Assembly (NCBI GenBank): GCA_027625915.1
Contig: JANTQA010000029.1
Span: forward strand, 5,580,001-5,644,000
Source: Anaeramoeba flamelloides
Taxonomy: Eukaryota > Metamonada > Anaeramoebidae
Direction of reading: 5' to 3'
Length of the DNA stretch: 64,000 bases
Within the stretch, counting starts at the first letter, position 1; each line of letters begins with the position of its first letter. The position numbers and the translations under genes are program-made. A model generated the notes under the pieces. It saw only the letters and a program-made list of their open reading frames with translations. It was not told the DNA's origin and did not search any database. Shown here piece after piece: positions 51,810 to 63,667 of this stretch.

Positions 51810-54800
51810 CAATTAAAAAATGTAAGCCTAAATAATTCAACACTAGACAAAGAAAAAAAAAAATAATCATTTATTTCTTGATCTTATCTCTATAGATTTG
51901 ATCTAATTGCTTCTTCTTAATTTAGCTTTATTTTTAATTCTTCATTCTAAAAACTTTATTTTGGAAAATTTTTGATTAACAAATTACTTATTTTTTAAAG
52001 GCTTTCGATGATGAATTTTAAAATATATTTTCATTTGGTTCATCTAATTTTTGATTGTGTACAGAAAATAAATTGTTTTTTTATTAAATTCCTCTTTTTT
52101 AATGAAAATTTGATATGTCAAATTAGTTTTATTTGATAATTATTTATTTTCAGTTAAATTGAGAACTAAAAATATTTCTGAATCGATGATTGAAATTTTT
52201 TCTATATTTTTCAATTTCTTTTGGATTATATCTTGTGAAACTGTTTTTTGATTCCGAGAATTCAACACCTTTAGTTTAATATTTGAAATATTTCTCTTAG
52301 ATTTTACTTATTTTGAAAAAAGAATTAAAAAAAAATATTTTTGAAAATAAATTTGGTAAAAAAATCTTTTGCAAAATAATAAATAAATTGCAATGGATGA
52401 GAAATCCAAAGTTAATTTTTTATAGGAATTCATCGAAATAAAAAAAGTAGATAATATAGAAATATATTGGAATATATTCTTGAGTCAATTATATTTTTAT
52501 AATTCTATTATTTAACATATTTTTCTTGGAAAGGTGATCTATCAAATTTGGTCTACTAAAAGAAATTTTTGTTTCAAATGCATACTCTTTTTCAGATCTA
52601 TTTTTTTGGTTTATTTTGGGATTAATTTCAAGCTCTTTATAAGCACATTTCAAGATTCAAAACATAATTTAATAAAACACAAAACTAAAATCAAAAAAAA
52701 TTTTCAAAAAAATGAAACAATATAAACCTGATTTCGAAATATTAGGCCCAATTTTTTTATACTTTTTTTTTTTTTTTTTATTTTTCAAAGAAAAAAATAT
52801 TTCACGTGTACAGAACTGAATATTAAAATCTAAATTTTTTTTTTATAATAGATAACTTCAATTAAAAAAAATATTTATTTTCAAAATTTGATTTTTTTTA
52901 TTGGACGGGGATTTTGAAATGGAGTTTAGATCCAATACTGATTTACTTGATTCCTTCACATAAATAGAGAAGCGAACGCTATTTTAATTTCAAAGTTTCA
53001 GTATCTCATGAAACTTTTAAAATCTTTTTTTAGTATGGTTATCTCAATTGAAATTATTCATAATGTTAATATTGACCTTCTTCCTTAATAAAATCATTTA
53101 ATTCACATGACTTTCAGTTTCAAATTTAAGGGGTTAGAGCCTCAGTTGATTTGTATATAAATAAAATTTATTAATAATTGGAAGAAAATGATATTAGTCC
53201 TAAAGAGTTTAAATAACTCGAAAAAATCTATTAAAAATTAAAGAATAATAAATTATTTCATATTTTACTAATGATCAATTTTAAAATATATCATTATTGG
53301 AAATTGTTTTTTAATATTACTTTTACAAATATAAAAATAGAACCTCAAAATAATAGTATTATTGTATTTAATAATACATATTTAAAACTCACAAATGTAA
53401 CTATTTTTTCAATTTTTCCATTTCGAGATTTACTCAAGAGCAATCACAAAACGAACAAATGAACAATTAGTTTTATTTCTTTTTGACTAAACAAAGTTTT
53501 GTGTTGAATTTATTTATGATTTGTAAAAAGAATTAGGTCAAAAGAATCTATTAGGCGATGTTTAATTTATTTAAGGGTAGAGTCATTACGATGAAATTTT
53601 TTATTCTGAAATGGAAAAAAACTTTTTAGTAATTTTATTGAGGACCTAACACCAATCAAAAACCAACCAATCTATGAAGTACGATCGGTCTCCCAAAATC
53701 AACAACTAAAAATGAGGACATTTTTAGAAAAAAGCGCCAAAGAGTGACACTCAATTTCCAATTAAAATGGTTGTCAATTACAATTTTGAAAACAACTATG
53801 TCAGTTTTGAAGTGTCGCTCTTTGGCGCTTTTTGAGATCTTGGTGACTTTTTTTTTCTTTTTTTTCTTTTTTCAAATGAGTTATTTTTATTGAAAGACTA
53901 TTACCTAATCCTTACTCTGGTCAAATTTAGAGGGTTTTAAAATAACCACAAATCAGACTAAATCGAATAAAATTGATTACGAAATACAAGAAAACAATTT
54001 GTTTTAAATTAAAGAAATTTAACCTCTTTTGAAAAAGAAAATGAGAAAAGATCAATCTTTTTTTAAAATTTTGATTTTTTGAAATTGAGAGGTAAATTTT
54101 TTGAACTATTTTTATTAGTTTTGAATTTTTTTGCAAAGAAATCCTATGGAATTTTTTTTTTTGTTATTTGAATTTTGTCAATCAAAAGAAGGCCTATTTC
54201 ACAATACCCTTTTTGGTCTCAGGTCACCCCTTGAGTATGGTGCCTTTTCACGGTAAATGGCTAGACCCTTAAAAAACAAATACACATTTTTAAAAACTAT
54301 AATCTATTTAAAGACAAATTTCAGAAATATAATTTTAGATTTGAAGTCTGAATTTGTTGTTCGAACTATATTTTTCTAAAAATACAGATTTTTTACAAAA
54401 TTCTTTATATTGATTTTACTTTTCATTTTTAGGTTCTTTTAATGCTCCCAATTAAAAACCATGTTTCACTTTTTTTCCACAACGGCAAGAAATATCTTAA
54501 TGAGTTAATCAAAAACTCCAACTCTCTGTTATTCAAACAGTTCTTTTTTATGAAAAGACCATTTAATACCAAAACATAAAAAAAAAAACCATGATTGTAC
54601 TTTGATATGGAAACATCTTCTGATTTGGTTCACTTTTTAATTGTGAGAATAATATTGGTTTTTCTTGACCAAAAAGAAGAAAAATAATCTATTATTTGAG
54701 ATTTCAGGAGGAATCAAATTTCCACAAATTATACACCATTTTCCTTAATTCTCAAACTATTCTTTTCATGAGGAATTCTTATTTCACCTTTATGAACTCA

Positions 54801-55248
54801 GACATTAAAAAAGTATAATACAAATAAATCAAGAGATCAAAAAATATTACTCTGTTTTTTTGGATATTTTTTGTCTCAGAAAAATAAAGCGAAATTTTTT
54901 CTCCTTTATTCTGAAAATAACCCTGTCAATAGAGTAATGTAAGTGGTTGGTTTGTCTGTGTTATACCTTAATAAAATTACCAAAATACCAACAAACTTTG
55001 TTTTATCTTCTATTTGTGATCTTGTTCACTTCAAAAAAAGTTTTTGGTAAAAGAAAAAGATGGGAATTTTCTTATCTCTTTGGTCATTTTCAAATTGATT
55101 TCTTGCTTAAATATAAACAGATTTTAAGTTTCCCCAAAACACACAAGATATTGGAAGAAATGTAAACCCAATTACAAAACAAAATATCTCAAATTTTAAT
55201 TTCATTTTTGTGATTTTTTTTTTTTTTTTTTATTCCTTTTGGTCGACA
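51810..55248. other. spacer with one hairpin element
   Basis: Apart from the inverted-repeat element at 53729-53833 I recognise nothing. Several short frames exist but all are A/T-rich without motifs. Confidence 0.5.
53729..53833. repeat. short hairpin element with GCGCCAAAGAG arms
   Basis: Arms AAAAGCGCCAAAGAGTGACA and its complement TGTCGCTCTTTGGCGCTTTT are almost perfect over 22-24 bp with a loop of about 57 bp. GC-rich arms are unusual here. It may be a tiny MITE. Confidence 0.7.
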
Positions 55249-58200
55249 ATGACAAATAAGACCACAAAGGAAATTGTTCTCTCACGCTCAAACCTTTTAG
55301 AAAATAGTGAATTATATCAATCCTTTTTATACCATCTGTATACACAAAAAAGTTTTGTTTTATCACTTTCTTTAATTGCAGATAGTTTTGATTTTGAAAG
55401 AATTGCTTTGTCTTTCTTTCATTTAGGGATAAGGTATGATTGTATTTTAGGTTTTATTCAAAGGCTCTTGGAATTGGAATTTTTACAGAAACACAAAAGT
55501 GGAACAATTCTGCGATCGAATTCTATTACGACATTTCTGTGTACAATTTATACAAGTAAGTAATTGTTTTTTTATTTTTTTTTTCACAAGCTTTGAGAAG
55601 AGTTGTGTCTCTTGTTTACTTTAATTGGGATTGTTTATTGATTTTTGAAAAAAGAAAAATTTTTCAGTGCCTCCAATAACCCATGTTTTGAAAACTGTTT
55701 GTGTTTTTGAAAAAAAATAAAAGTTTATGAACAAAATGTAACTGTGGTTTTTCCTTTAGAACCTCGAGTTTATTTATTTTTAACCTGTTTTATTGAAAAA
55801 AAGTAATTTGTTTTTAACTCAAAAACACATAAAGAATAAAGACAATTAGCTCTTCAGGTCATTATCTGATCTTTTGGAAAATTTTCATTTTTTTTTGAGT
55901 TTTGCCAAATCATTTGATCAAACAAATAAACAAGATCCTTTCCAAAAAAAATGTCTGCTGTTGTTAAAATACAATCTTTGAAGAATTGTTTAACCTGTGT
56001 TTCAAAATAAAAAGCGTGTTCTTAAATATAGAGAAGACCTAGGCATTAAGTGATCAAAAAAAAAACAACAATAAATAATTGGTAAAAATTAGGTGTTAGT
56101 TTCTTAAAGTTCTGTTATTAAAATTTAAATTCTAAAAATGAAGTATCAAAAATTGGAAATTTTTATTGTAACTGTTGAGAGAAAAATGTTGGACAGAGAA
56201 AAATAGTTGGACAGCAATTTTAATTAGGAACATTACTGAAAATGATTTTTAATTTCTTTCATTTGTGAAATAACTAAAGAAAATAACCATAATCTACTTA
56301 TTAGAATAACTATTAATCTAATTCTACTTTTTCAAAAGCTTATCTCTTATAATCTAAAGCAAGTTTAAAAATTACTATTTTCATAATTAATAGTAAACTT
56401 TACTACAACTTGGATTTTTGTTAAAATAGCATGATCTACTTTAGTTATCAACCACTCAAATGAGTATTCTACAAACACTACAGATTAATGAACTTTTAAT
56501 ACATTTAAACCTGGATTTATGTAAAATTCACCTACTTATCAATAGGATTTGATTTTCAATTTTACTAATGTTTCCAATTAAAAATGGTGTCCAACTATTT
56601 TTCTGTGTCCAACATTTTTCTCTCAGCAGTAAATAAAGTTCTAAAAATAAAAAAAAAATTTTCCATATAATGGAAATTATCAAACATATATTATAATGAT
56701 TGATATAGCAAAATATTTTGATTCAATTAATTTTAAAATAATTAGAAAAACAATAAAAAAATTTGTTTTAAATAAAATTATCAAAAAAATTTTAGTAAAA
56801 TATTATCAAGGAGAAGGACTTGGTATATTCCAAGGTGATCCATTGTATCCTATTTTATTTGCTCTTATTTCACATTTTCTTCTACTATTGGTTGCAAAAT
56901 AAATTGAACAAAATTTTCATTTGGCTTTCCAAAACAAGATTTATTAATCAATAAAACATTTCAAATTTTTAATTCTTAAAACCAGTAGAAAATCATTAAT
57001 TTCCCTTGAGAATTGGTGACTTTTGATGATTTATTTTAGTTCTTGAAATGTGTTTTTTGGAAATCTGAATGAAAATTTTGTTCTTTTTATTTGACAATTA
57101 ACAGTATTGATAATTATACGATTAACAGATCATTGTAAAATGTTTGCAGATGATTTAATTTTAATTATAAAAGGAAATAAAAATTCTTTAAATCAAAGAT
57201 TAAAATTCAATATTTGAAATTATTATTCAATTTGGGTTAAAACCTAATAAAGATAAAACAGTTGTATCAAAAGATTTTAAAAAAATTAAATATTTGGGTA
57301 TTTATTTAGATAAAATATCACATATAGTCTATAATCTGAAAAAATCAAAAGAGACATTTAATAGCTCTAAACAATTATTTAACAACAATTCTCTTAACAA
57401 TAACATAAAAATAAGATTATTTAAATCTTTTATATTAAGCCAATTAACATATGTATTAGAAATTGTTAATTATGAAATAAAAACCTTAAATTACTTAAAT
57501 TCTTGGATTAATTCATGCATCACTGAAATATGTAAAATAAACAGAAACACACCAATTCTGATTTTCAAAACAGAATTTAAAATTGAAAATATGATAATTT
57601 CTGTCAATAAAAAAAAATTCAAATTCAAAAAAAAATTTAAAAATTTATCTCTTCCTTATTTGGAAAAATTAATAAAATTTAATCAACGAACAAATAATAA
57701 AATCAATTGGAATTCAAAAGATTTAATTGAATTGAAAAAAGAAATTTATAATTATACATATAATGAATTATTGAATTCCAAGAGCTGGAAATGTCGTTAA
57801 TTTTCTTTTTGTTTTCTCAGAAATTTTTTGAAATTTTTTGAAATTTTTTGAACTTTAAGATATTTAAGTTATCCACCAAGCACAACAATCCTAAAATTCA
57901 GGACATTTACTAATTGCCTAAATAGATATTATTATGTAAGAGATAAAAACTCAAATAAATTTTGTCCTTTATGCTTAATACATGAACAGAAAGAAATAAT
58001 AGAAAATATTGAACATTTTTTATTGGTATGTCCTTCTTATGAAAAAAATAGATTAATTTTTCTCAATAAATTAAAAGAAATAAATCTTAATGAATTGATT
58101 TTAAACTGTGATAGTTTGTAACTATTTTCATTAATTAATAATCGTGAAATCTATGGTTTTACGCTTAAATTCCCTTTTTAAAAATTTAAGTAAAAGGGGC

Positions 58201-61200
58201 AACTAGAGTATAATTTACTCTTCTTCAATAATAAAAAAAAAATAAAAAAGAAATTTGATTATCAATTCAGGATCAAATGTGAAAACTTTTAAACAAATTC
58301 AATTCCGAATTTAACATTTACTTCGAAAATTTGAAGGAATTTACCTTACAAAATTTATTTGAAATGTGATATACTATTGGGTAGTAAATTAGATGTTGCT
58401 TTGAAACAAAAAGAAAAAAAAATTAAAAGAGTTTTATTTGGAAAAATATTTGATTTTATATCCATTTGCAAACTGTAAATCATTGTAAAATAATTATTTG
58501 TGAATTTTTTGTAATCAAACAAAATAATTTGTTTGATTTTAAAAATTTAAAACCATTGAAAGCAAAAAACGATAATAGAATTAAATCAGAAAAAGCACAA
58601 AAACAAAAACGAATTTTATTTTATCTCATAAAAAAATCAGAAACAAATCTACTTTCTCAAATCCAAAACCTGAATCTTAAATGAATAAAAATTTTGATCG
58701 TCTGTTATAATAATTCTTTCAACAAGACTTTTTTGGCGTTTATCTCAAAAGTTCATCTAACCAAACTATCTTAAATCATTCAATACACCCGAGCATATTG
58801 AATTGTTATTATTTTGTAAAAGTTAAAAAAAATCTTTCTTAAAAAACGAAACAAGAGAAATTAAAATAAATATGGAAAAACTTTATTCCATCAAAAAAAA
58901 AAAAAAAGTCATAACCATTTTAATCACTCTTAATAACTAGTCTCATTTGAATCACTGCTTTATCTCAGAAAATAACTTATTTCAAACAAAACGCCATATG
59001 AGCAGAGTAAAAAAAAAATCTTAAATGAATCAAAAAATAAACCTAACATTTTTTTTTGAAACAAAATTCTAATAAAAAAAATAAATAATAAAAAAATAGG
59101 ATATATCTGTATGGATTACTTTGAAAAGCAATTAAAAGGGTTAATTCACGGGTTATTATGTGACATAACTCTTGATTTTGAAATTGACCCCTTTGTAATT
59201 AAACAAAGAATAAAAAAACAAAATCTGAAAGAAAGCGAATTGGAAAACATTTTAAAATCAAATAGAAATGATTTATTATCGAGTTGTACAATTGTTTTTG
59301 AAAAAATATGCTTATCAAAAAAAAAACTTCCTGACGAAATTCAAATTATCTGTTATTTTATCTTTAAATTCTCTAAAAAATACCAATTAAAAAAGATTGA
59401 AGTGTTAATTGGGAGTTATCTTTTTTTGAGATTTTATAACCCAATCCTAATCAATCCAACAAGCTATGGCTTTTTACCAGATATTTCAAAGCCATCGCAG
59501 AAATGGAGAAGAAATATGGTATTGTTAACAAAGCTGCTTCAAAACTTATCAAATGGTACAAAGTTTCCTAAAATGAACCCTTTAAATTATTTTAATAATT
59601 GGATTGATCAAAATCTTAATCGAATGAAAGAATATCTCATATCAATAGCGAGCAATGGAAAAAAAATTTATAAAAAAAAATATAAAAAAAGGGAGAAGAA
59701 AAATGATGAAATTGATAAAGATGTTATCAAAAAGGATGTAACAGAAGAAAAAAAGAAAATGAAAGAAAATGAATTAATTCAAGTTGAAATTGAAAAAACA
59801 ATGAAAGGTGAAAAAAATGAAAAAAAAATCAAAAATGAAAGAGGAATAGAAAAAAAAGAAAAAGAGAGAGAGAAAGAGAAAAACGAGAAGGAAAATAAAA
59901 AAAGGGAGAAAATAAATGATGAAAATAAAAAATACAAAGAAAGGGAAAATGAAATAATTAAAGTTGAAATAGAAAAAACATTAAAAGTAGAAAAAAATGA
60001 AAAAAAAATCAAAAACGAAATAGAAATAGAAATAGAAAATCAAGGGAAGGAGAAGGGGGAGGGGGATGAAAATAAAAAAGAAGAGTTTCTGAGAAATAAA
60101 AATTTAATTAATAATTCTTTTCCTATTGAACAGCTATTAATCCTTCATGGGATGTATATAAAATATCAAAAAAGAATTCAGAAATTTTTAGAGAATAAGG
60201 ATAATAATAAACTTTTCGAAGAAAAAAATATAAATAGGAAATTTATTAAATTTTTTAATCTTATTGAAAAAATTGGGACCAACATTTCTCATTTGAAAGA
60301 TAATGATCATTTTAATAACAGAAAATCTATTTATTCAAAAAAAATATCAAAGACCAATGAACATATACAACAGAATTTTATATACCTTAATTCTAAAATT
60401 TCAAAAAATATTTTTTTAATCTACTTTGATTTAGGGAAAGTACCTGAATCTGATTTAAAAAATTTCGATGAATTAATTAAAAAAATTAAAAAAATAATCT
60501 TAAATTTCGAGGATAATAAATTTGTATTATTTTTAGATTTAACTTCAATTAATGTTCTCTATATGATCCAGCCAAGAATAATACATTTAATCAACAAGTT
60601 GAAAACAAAATTCTCAAAAATATATTTCCAAAATATTCAAAAAATTATATTTTGGTATCCGTCCCCATATTGTCAATTAATACAGAATAGTATTTTGCCT
60701 TTATTTAACACGGAATTAAAAAAAAAATCAATTATTTATTATGGGCATTTCGAGATCTATAATATTTTTGATCCAAATTTTTTTAATTATACTAATGGGA
60801 ATCAAAATATTAAAAAAAACAAAAATCATAGAAACCAATATTATTATGATTTCCCACAAATCGGGAATTTAAAAATATGCCCTAATAATTATGATATTAT
60901 TAAAATTAATGTGAAGGGCAAAAAGCAAAGAAGGTTTTTGAAACTGACAAAATATCGGTTATTAAATATTGATAGTAAATCTTATTTAATAAAAAATTTC
61001 AAAAATCTTTCTCAAATCTCAAAAATAGTCATCCTTGAAAATTTACCCAAAATCACGTTATATTTTGAGAAACCCAATAAAATTGAAATTCAGCAATTGT
61101 CTTGGACAGATAATGAACTTGATTTACAAATCAAGCAATACCAATTTGACGACTTTCATCAAAGATATTGCTTTTTGCTTGATTTAATAGATCATGGTTT

Positions 61201-61774
61201 AAATTTTATTGATATAACAAAAAAAGAAAATAAGAAAAAAAATAATGATATTATTAATGACAATAATAATGAAAAAAATAAACATAATAATATTAATAGT
61301 AATATTAATATTGATGATGATGATGATGATGATGATAGCAATAATAATAATAAACAAATGATGATGAATAAGAGTCTCAGTGTAAGACAAGTAGAAATTA
61401 ATTATGAAGAATTTATTGGATTAATTAAAAAAATTGATTCGCTTCCCCAAAGAAAAAAAATTAAAAATAAAAAAGGATTCAAATCATTAATGCCAAGTAA
61501 AATAATTTTTGGTTTTGAATCTTTATTAATTGTTAGACAAAATAATAAAATCCAATCAGAAATTTCTTATGGGTTAATAGACCATGTTTTGACAGTTAGA
61601 AATAATAAAGGGATTGGATTTGGAGTTTTAATTAAACGTAAAAGGGATCAGGGTTATTTTTATTTTGAAACAAAAAATTTTGAAAATTTTCAAAATGTAT
61701 TTCTTTCTTCTGTAAATTTCTTTTTAAATAGAAACTATCCAAATAATGGATTATTAGACTGGATAGAAATTTAA
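55249..61774 (+). CDS. neurofibromin-like RasGAP - Sec14 - PH protein (two exons)
   Basis: Exon 1 (55249-55555) ends at GTAAGT. Exon 2 (59100-61774) follows AATAG. The phases fit and give 993 residues. The exons meet inside the RasGAP domain: exon 1 ends with the arginine-finger segment GTILRSNSITTFLC (Arg89), and exon 2 carries EKQLKGLIHGLL and the signature FLRFYNPILINP (211-222). A Lys/Glu-rich coiled linker (about 290-440) contains a 60-residue internal duplication (VEIEKTMKGEKNEKKIKN / VEIEKTLKVEKNEKKIKN). A Sec14/CRAL-TRIO-like domain follows (about 530-665; FVLFLDLTSINVLYM, IIFWYPSPYCQLI), then a PH-like module and, after an Asp/Asn-run, a C-terminal PH-like region. This order is that of NF1: GTP hydrolysis on Ras with lipid-linked membrane control. 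The PH assignments are weaker than the first two. Confidence 0.82.
56172..56629. mobile_element. inverted-repeat element with 55-bp arms
   Basis: The ends are CTGTTGAGAGAAAAATGTTG (then GACAGAGAAAAATAGTTGGA) and the reverse complement at the right, ending TTTTTCTCTCAGCAG. There is no open frame in about 460 bp. It is flanked by GTAA on the left and TAAA on the right; the target duplication is unclear. Confidence 0.65.
56660..58230 (+). mobile_element. LINE (non-LTR retrotransposon), 5'-truncated and decayed; the most complete copy
   Basis: The reverse transcriptase fragment reads IAKYFDSINFKIIRKTI and GLGIFQGDPLYPILFALIS. After an inserted repeat comes the catalytic box DHCKMFADDLILIIKGN (FADD), then KPNKDKTVVSKDFKKIKYLG, a long thumb/connection region (57294-57800) and the C-terminal knuckle CLNRYYYVRDKN, CPLCLIHEQ, IEHFLLVCPSYEKNR. 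The 3' tail carries GTGAAATCTATGGTTTTACG and ends CTTCTTCAATAATAAAAA. There are several frame breaks and no endonuclease domain. It is in the same orientation as the RasGAP gene. Confidence 0.8.
56911..57078. repeat. dispersed repeat, copy 2, inside the LINE
   Basis: AAATTTTCATTTGGCTTTCC and the complement of AAATCTGAATGAAAATTT bound about 170 bp that separate the QGDP block from the FADD block of the LINE. It matches 15430-15600. Insertion into the LINE implies it moved after the LINE did, unless both loci descend from a larger element. Confidence 0.45.
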
Positions 61775-62009
61775 TATATATGTATATATATTATTCGTTA
61801 TATATTATATATTATAAATTATATTCAACAATGATAAAAATTATGTTTTGCGATTATTTTAAAATTTTTTATTTTTTTTTTAAAACTTTTCATTTTATTG
61901 ATAATTTTATTATTGTGTGTTTTTTTTTTTTTTTTGATAATATGGATTGAAAAAAGAGTTGATATTGTTTTTTTTTTCATACAATGCCTAACACTAAAAA
62001 TTATCCCTA

Positions 62010-62540
62010 TGCTTTTGGGGTTTTCAAAATTTAAATGAATGGAGTAAAATCTATAGTTTTACTCAATTATTTTTAATCATAGAAAATACTGTTGAGATTT
62101 TCTTGAGTTTTCTATTTGTTTGGATACTCAATATCTTTCACAAATAAAATGCAAAATTCGAGAAAAGTGCTATTAGCTTTTTTTTTATTATTGTTTTGAT
62201 AAGACAGTAAATAGTCTTTTGAAACAAAATATGAATAAAAAAAAACCACCATTAGGTTTTCCAAAATTTAAAAAAATAGAGTAAATTTTTTTTTGATTTG
62301 AATTTATTTGTTTGAATTCTGGAAAAGAGCCATTATCTTATCCAGAATTTTCTGTTTATTGGGAAAATCAATAGATTTTCATTAGATTTTTTTGAGTTTT
62401 CTATTTATTTAGAACAATCTGAGATTTTACAAATAAAATAGAAAACCCCAAGAAAAGTTCAACAGTATTCACTGGGATTAAAAACAATTGAGTAAAATCT
62501 TTAGATTTTCATCTATTCTTTTAAATTCTGGAAAAACAAC
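62010..62540. repeat. palindromic hairpin repeats, cluster 3
   Basis: Family A units lie near 62020-62090 (GGAGTAAAATCTATAGTTTT), 62255-62325 and 62470-62540 (TTTTAAATTCTGGAAAAAC). Family B units with TTTTCTTGAGTTTTCTATTT ... ACAAATAAAA lie between them. This is the same alternation as at 43990-45060. Confidence 0.6.
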
Positions 62541-63667
62541 AATTACTTTTCTATAATTTCAAAGAATAAAAAAAAAAAAAAAAAACTAAAAAAAAAAAAA
62601 AAATAGTACAGTGAGATACTATATGTCACTCTACAGTACTCCCTGAACTTATGGTTTTAATTAGATATGTTTTTGAATCTTTTGTTGAACAAATTCAGTT
62701 TCTGGAAATTCTCTCAAGGATAGGAATCGTTTCATAAATTGATAGATATTTTGTTCCAATTCCTATCTAGGTAGATTTTTTAGAATAGATAAAAAGATTT
62801 TTATTAATTAGACATTTTCTTCAAACAGTTACATTTTCTATGAAGCATTATATGACTTTTTAATTATTATTACAACTTGGTGATTTTTGTAACTACATGA
62901 GAATATGTTGAAGAATAAACAATATTATAGTTACAATAAATCTAACCCCAGCTTTCAGATTGAGAGTTTTGTGCTTGGCTATGGGCGGTTATGGATTCTC
63001 AAAAAACAAAATTTTTCTTTTATTTTCAATAATTTATTAAATGTCTTGAAATTTGAAAGATTATTTAATATTTTTTTAAAACAATATTGAGAGTATAAAT
63101 AAAGAAGCTGCTATTATTTAAATAAGTTATTTGATAATATTTCTTAATTTTTTTATCTATACAATTTGTATTTGGAATTAGTTAGAATTGTTTGAAAATC
63201 GTATAAAAAAGTTTCAAAATCATAAGAAATCCGATTAGTCCTTTTCATTTTTTAGTTATTAAAAATTCACCAAAAGAGTTGTTATTAGGTTTTTAATTAT
63301 TAATTATAAATAATCAAATTAAAATAGTATTTCATGTGGTTTAAAGTTAAATTTTTGCAAGGTTTTAAAAAAGTAATTCATAAAAATTACAACTTATTGA
63401 TTTGATTTGTTTATATTTTTTTTTTGTGTAAAAAAATGAAAAAATTGTTAAAAACTTTTCAATGAATAAAATAAATAATAAAGTTTTCAAAGTTGGACCT
63501 AATTATTTTATTTTTTTTTTATAAATTAAGTACATTTTTTATACTGAGATTATTTAAAAAAACAGTGTATTTATTTTCAAAATTTATTTTTGAATATTTG
63601 GTTTACAGGCAATAAAATTTCAATCTTCTTCCAGAGAAATTATTTATTTTGAAATGAATTAAATGCG

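Larger units (their letters stand above)
55556..59099 (+). other. 3.5-kb intron of the RasGAP gene, invaded by a LINE and inverted-repeat elements
   Basis: It starts GTAAGT and ends AATAG. It contains an inverted-repeat element (56172-56629), a same-strand LINE (about 56660-58230) and a smaller repeat inside the LINE (56911-57078). The remaining parts show no coding sequence; the short frame at 58466-58684 is Lys-rich and unrecognised. Confidence 0.75.
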
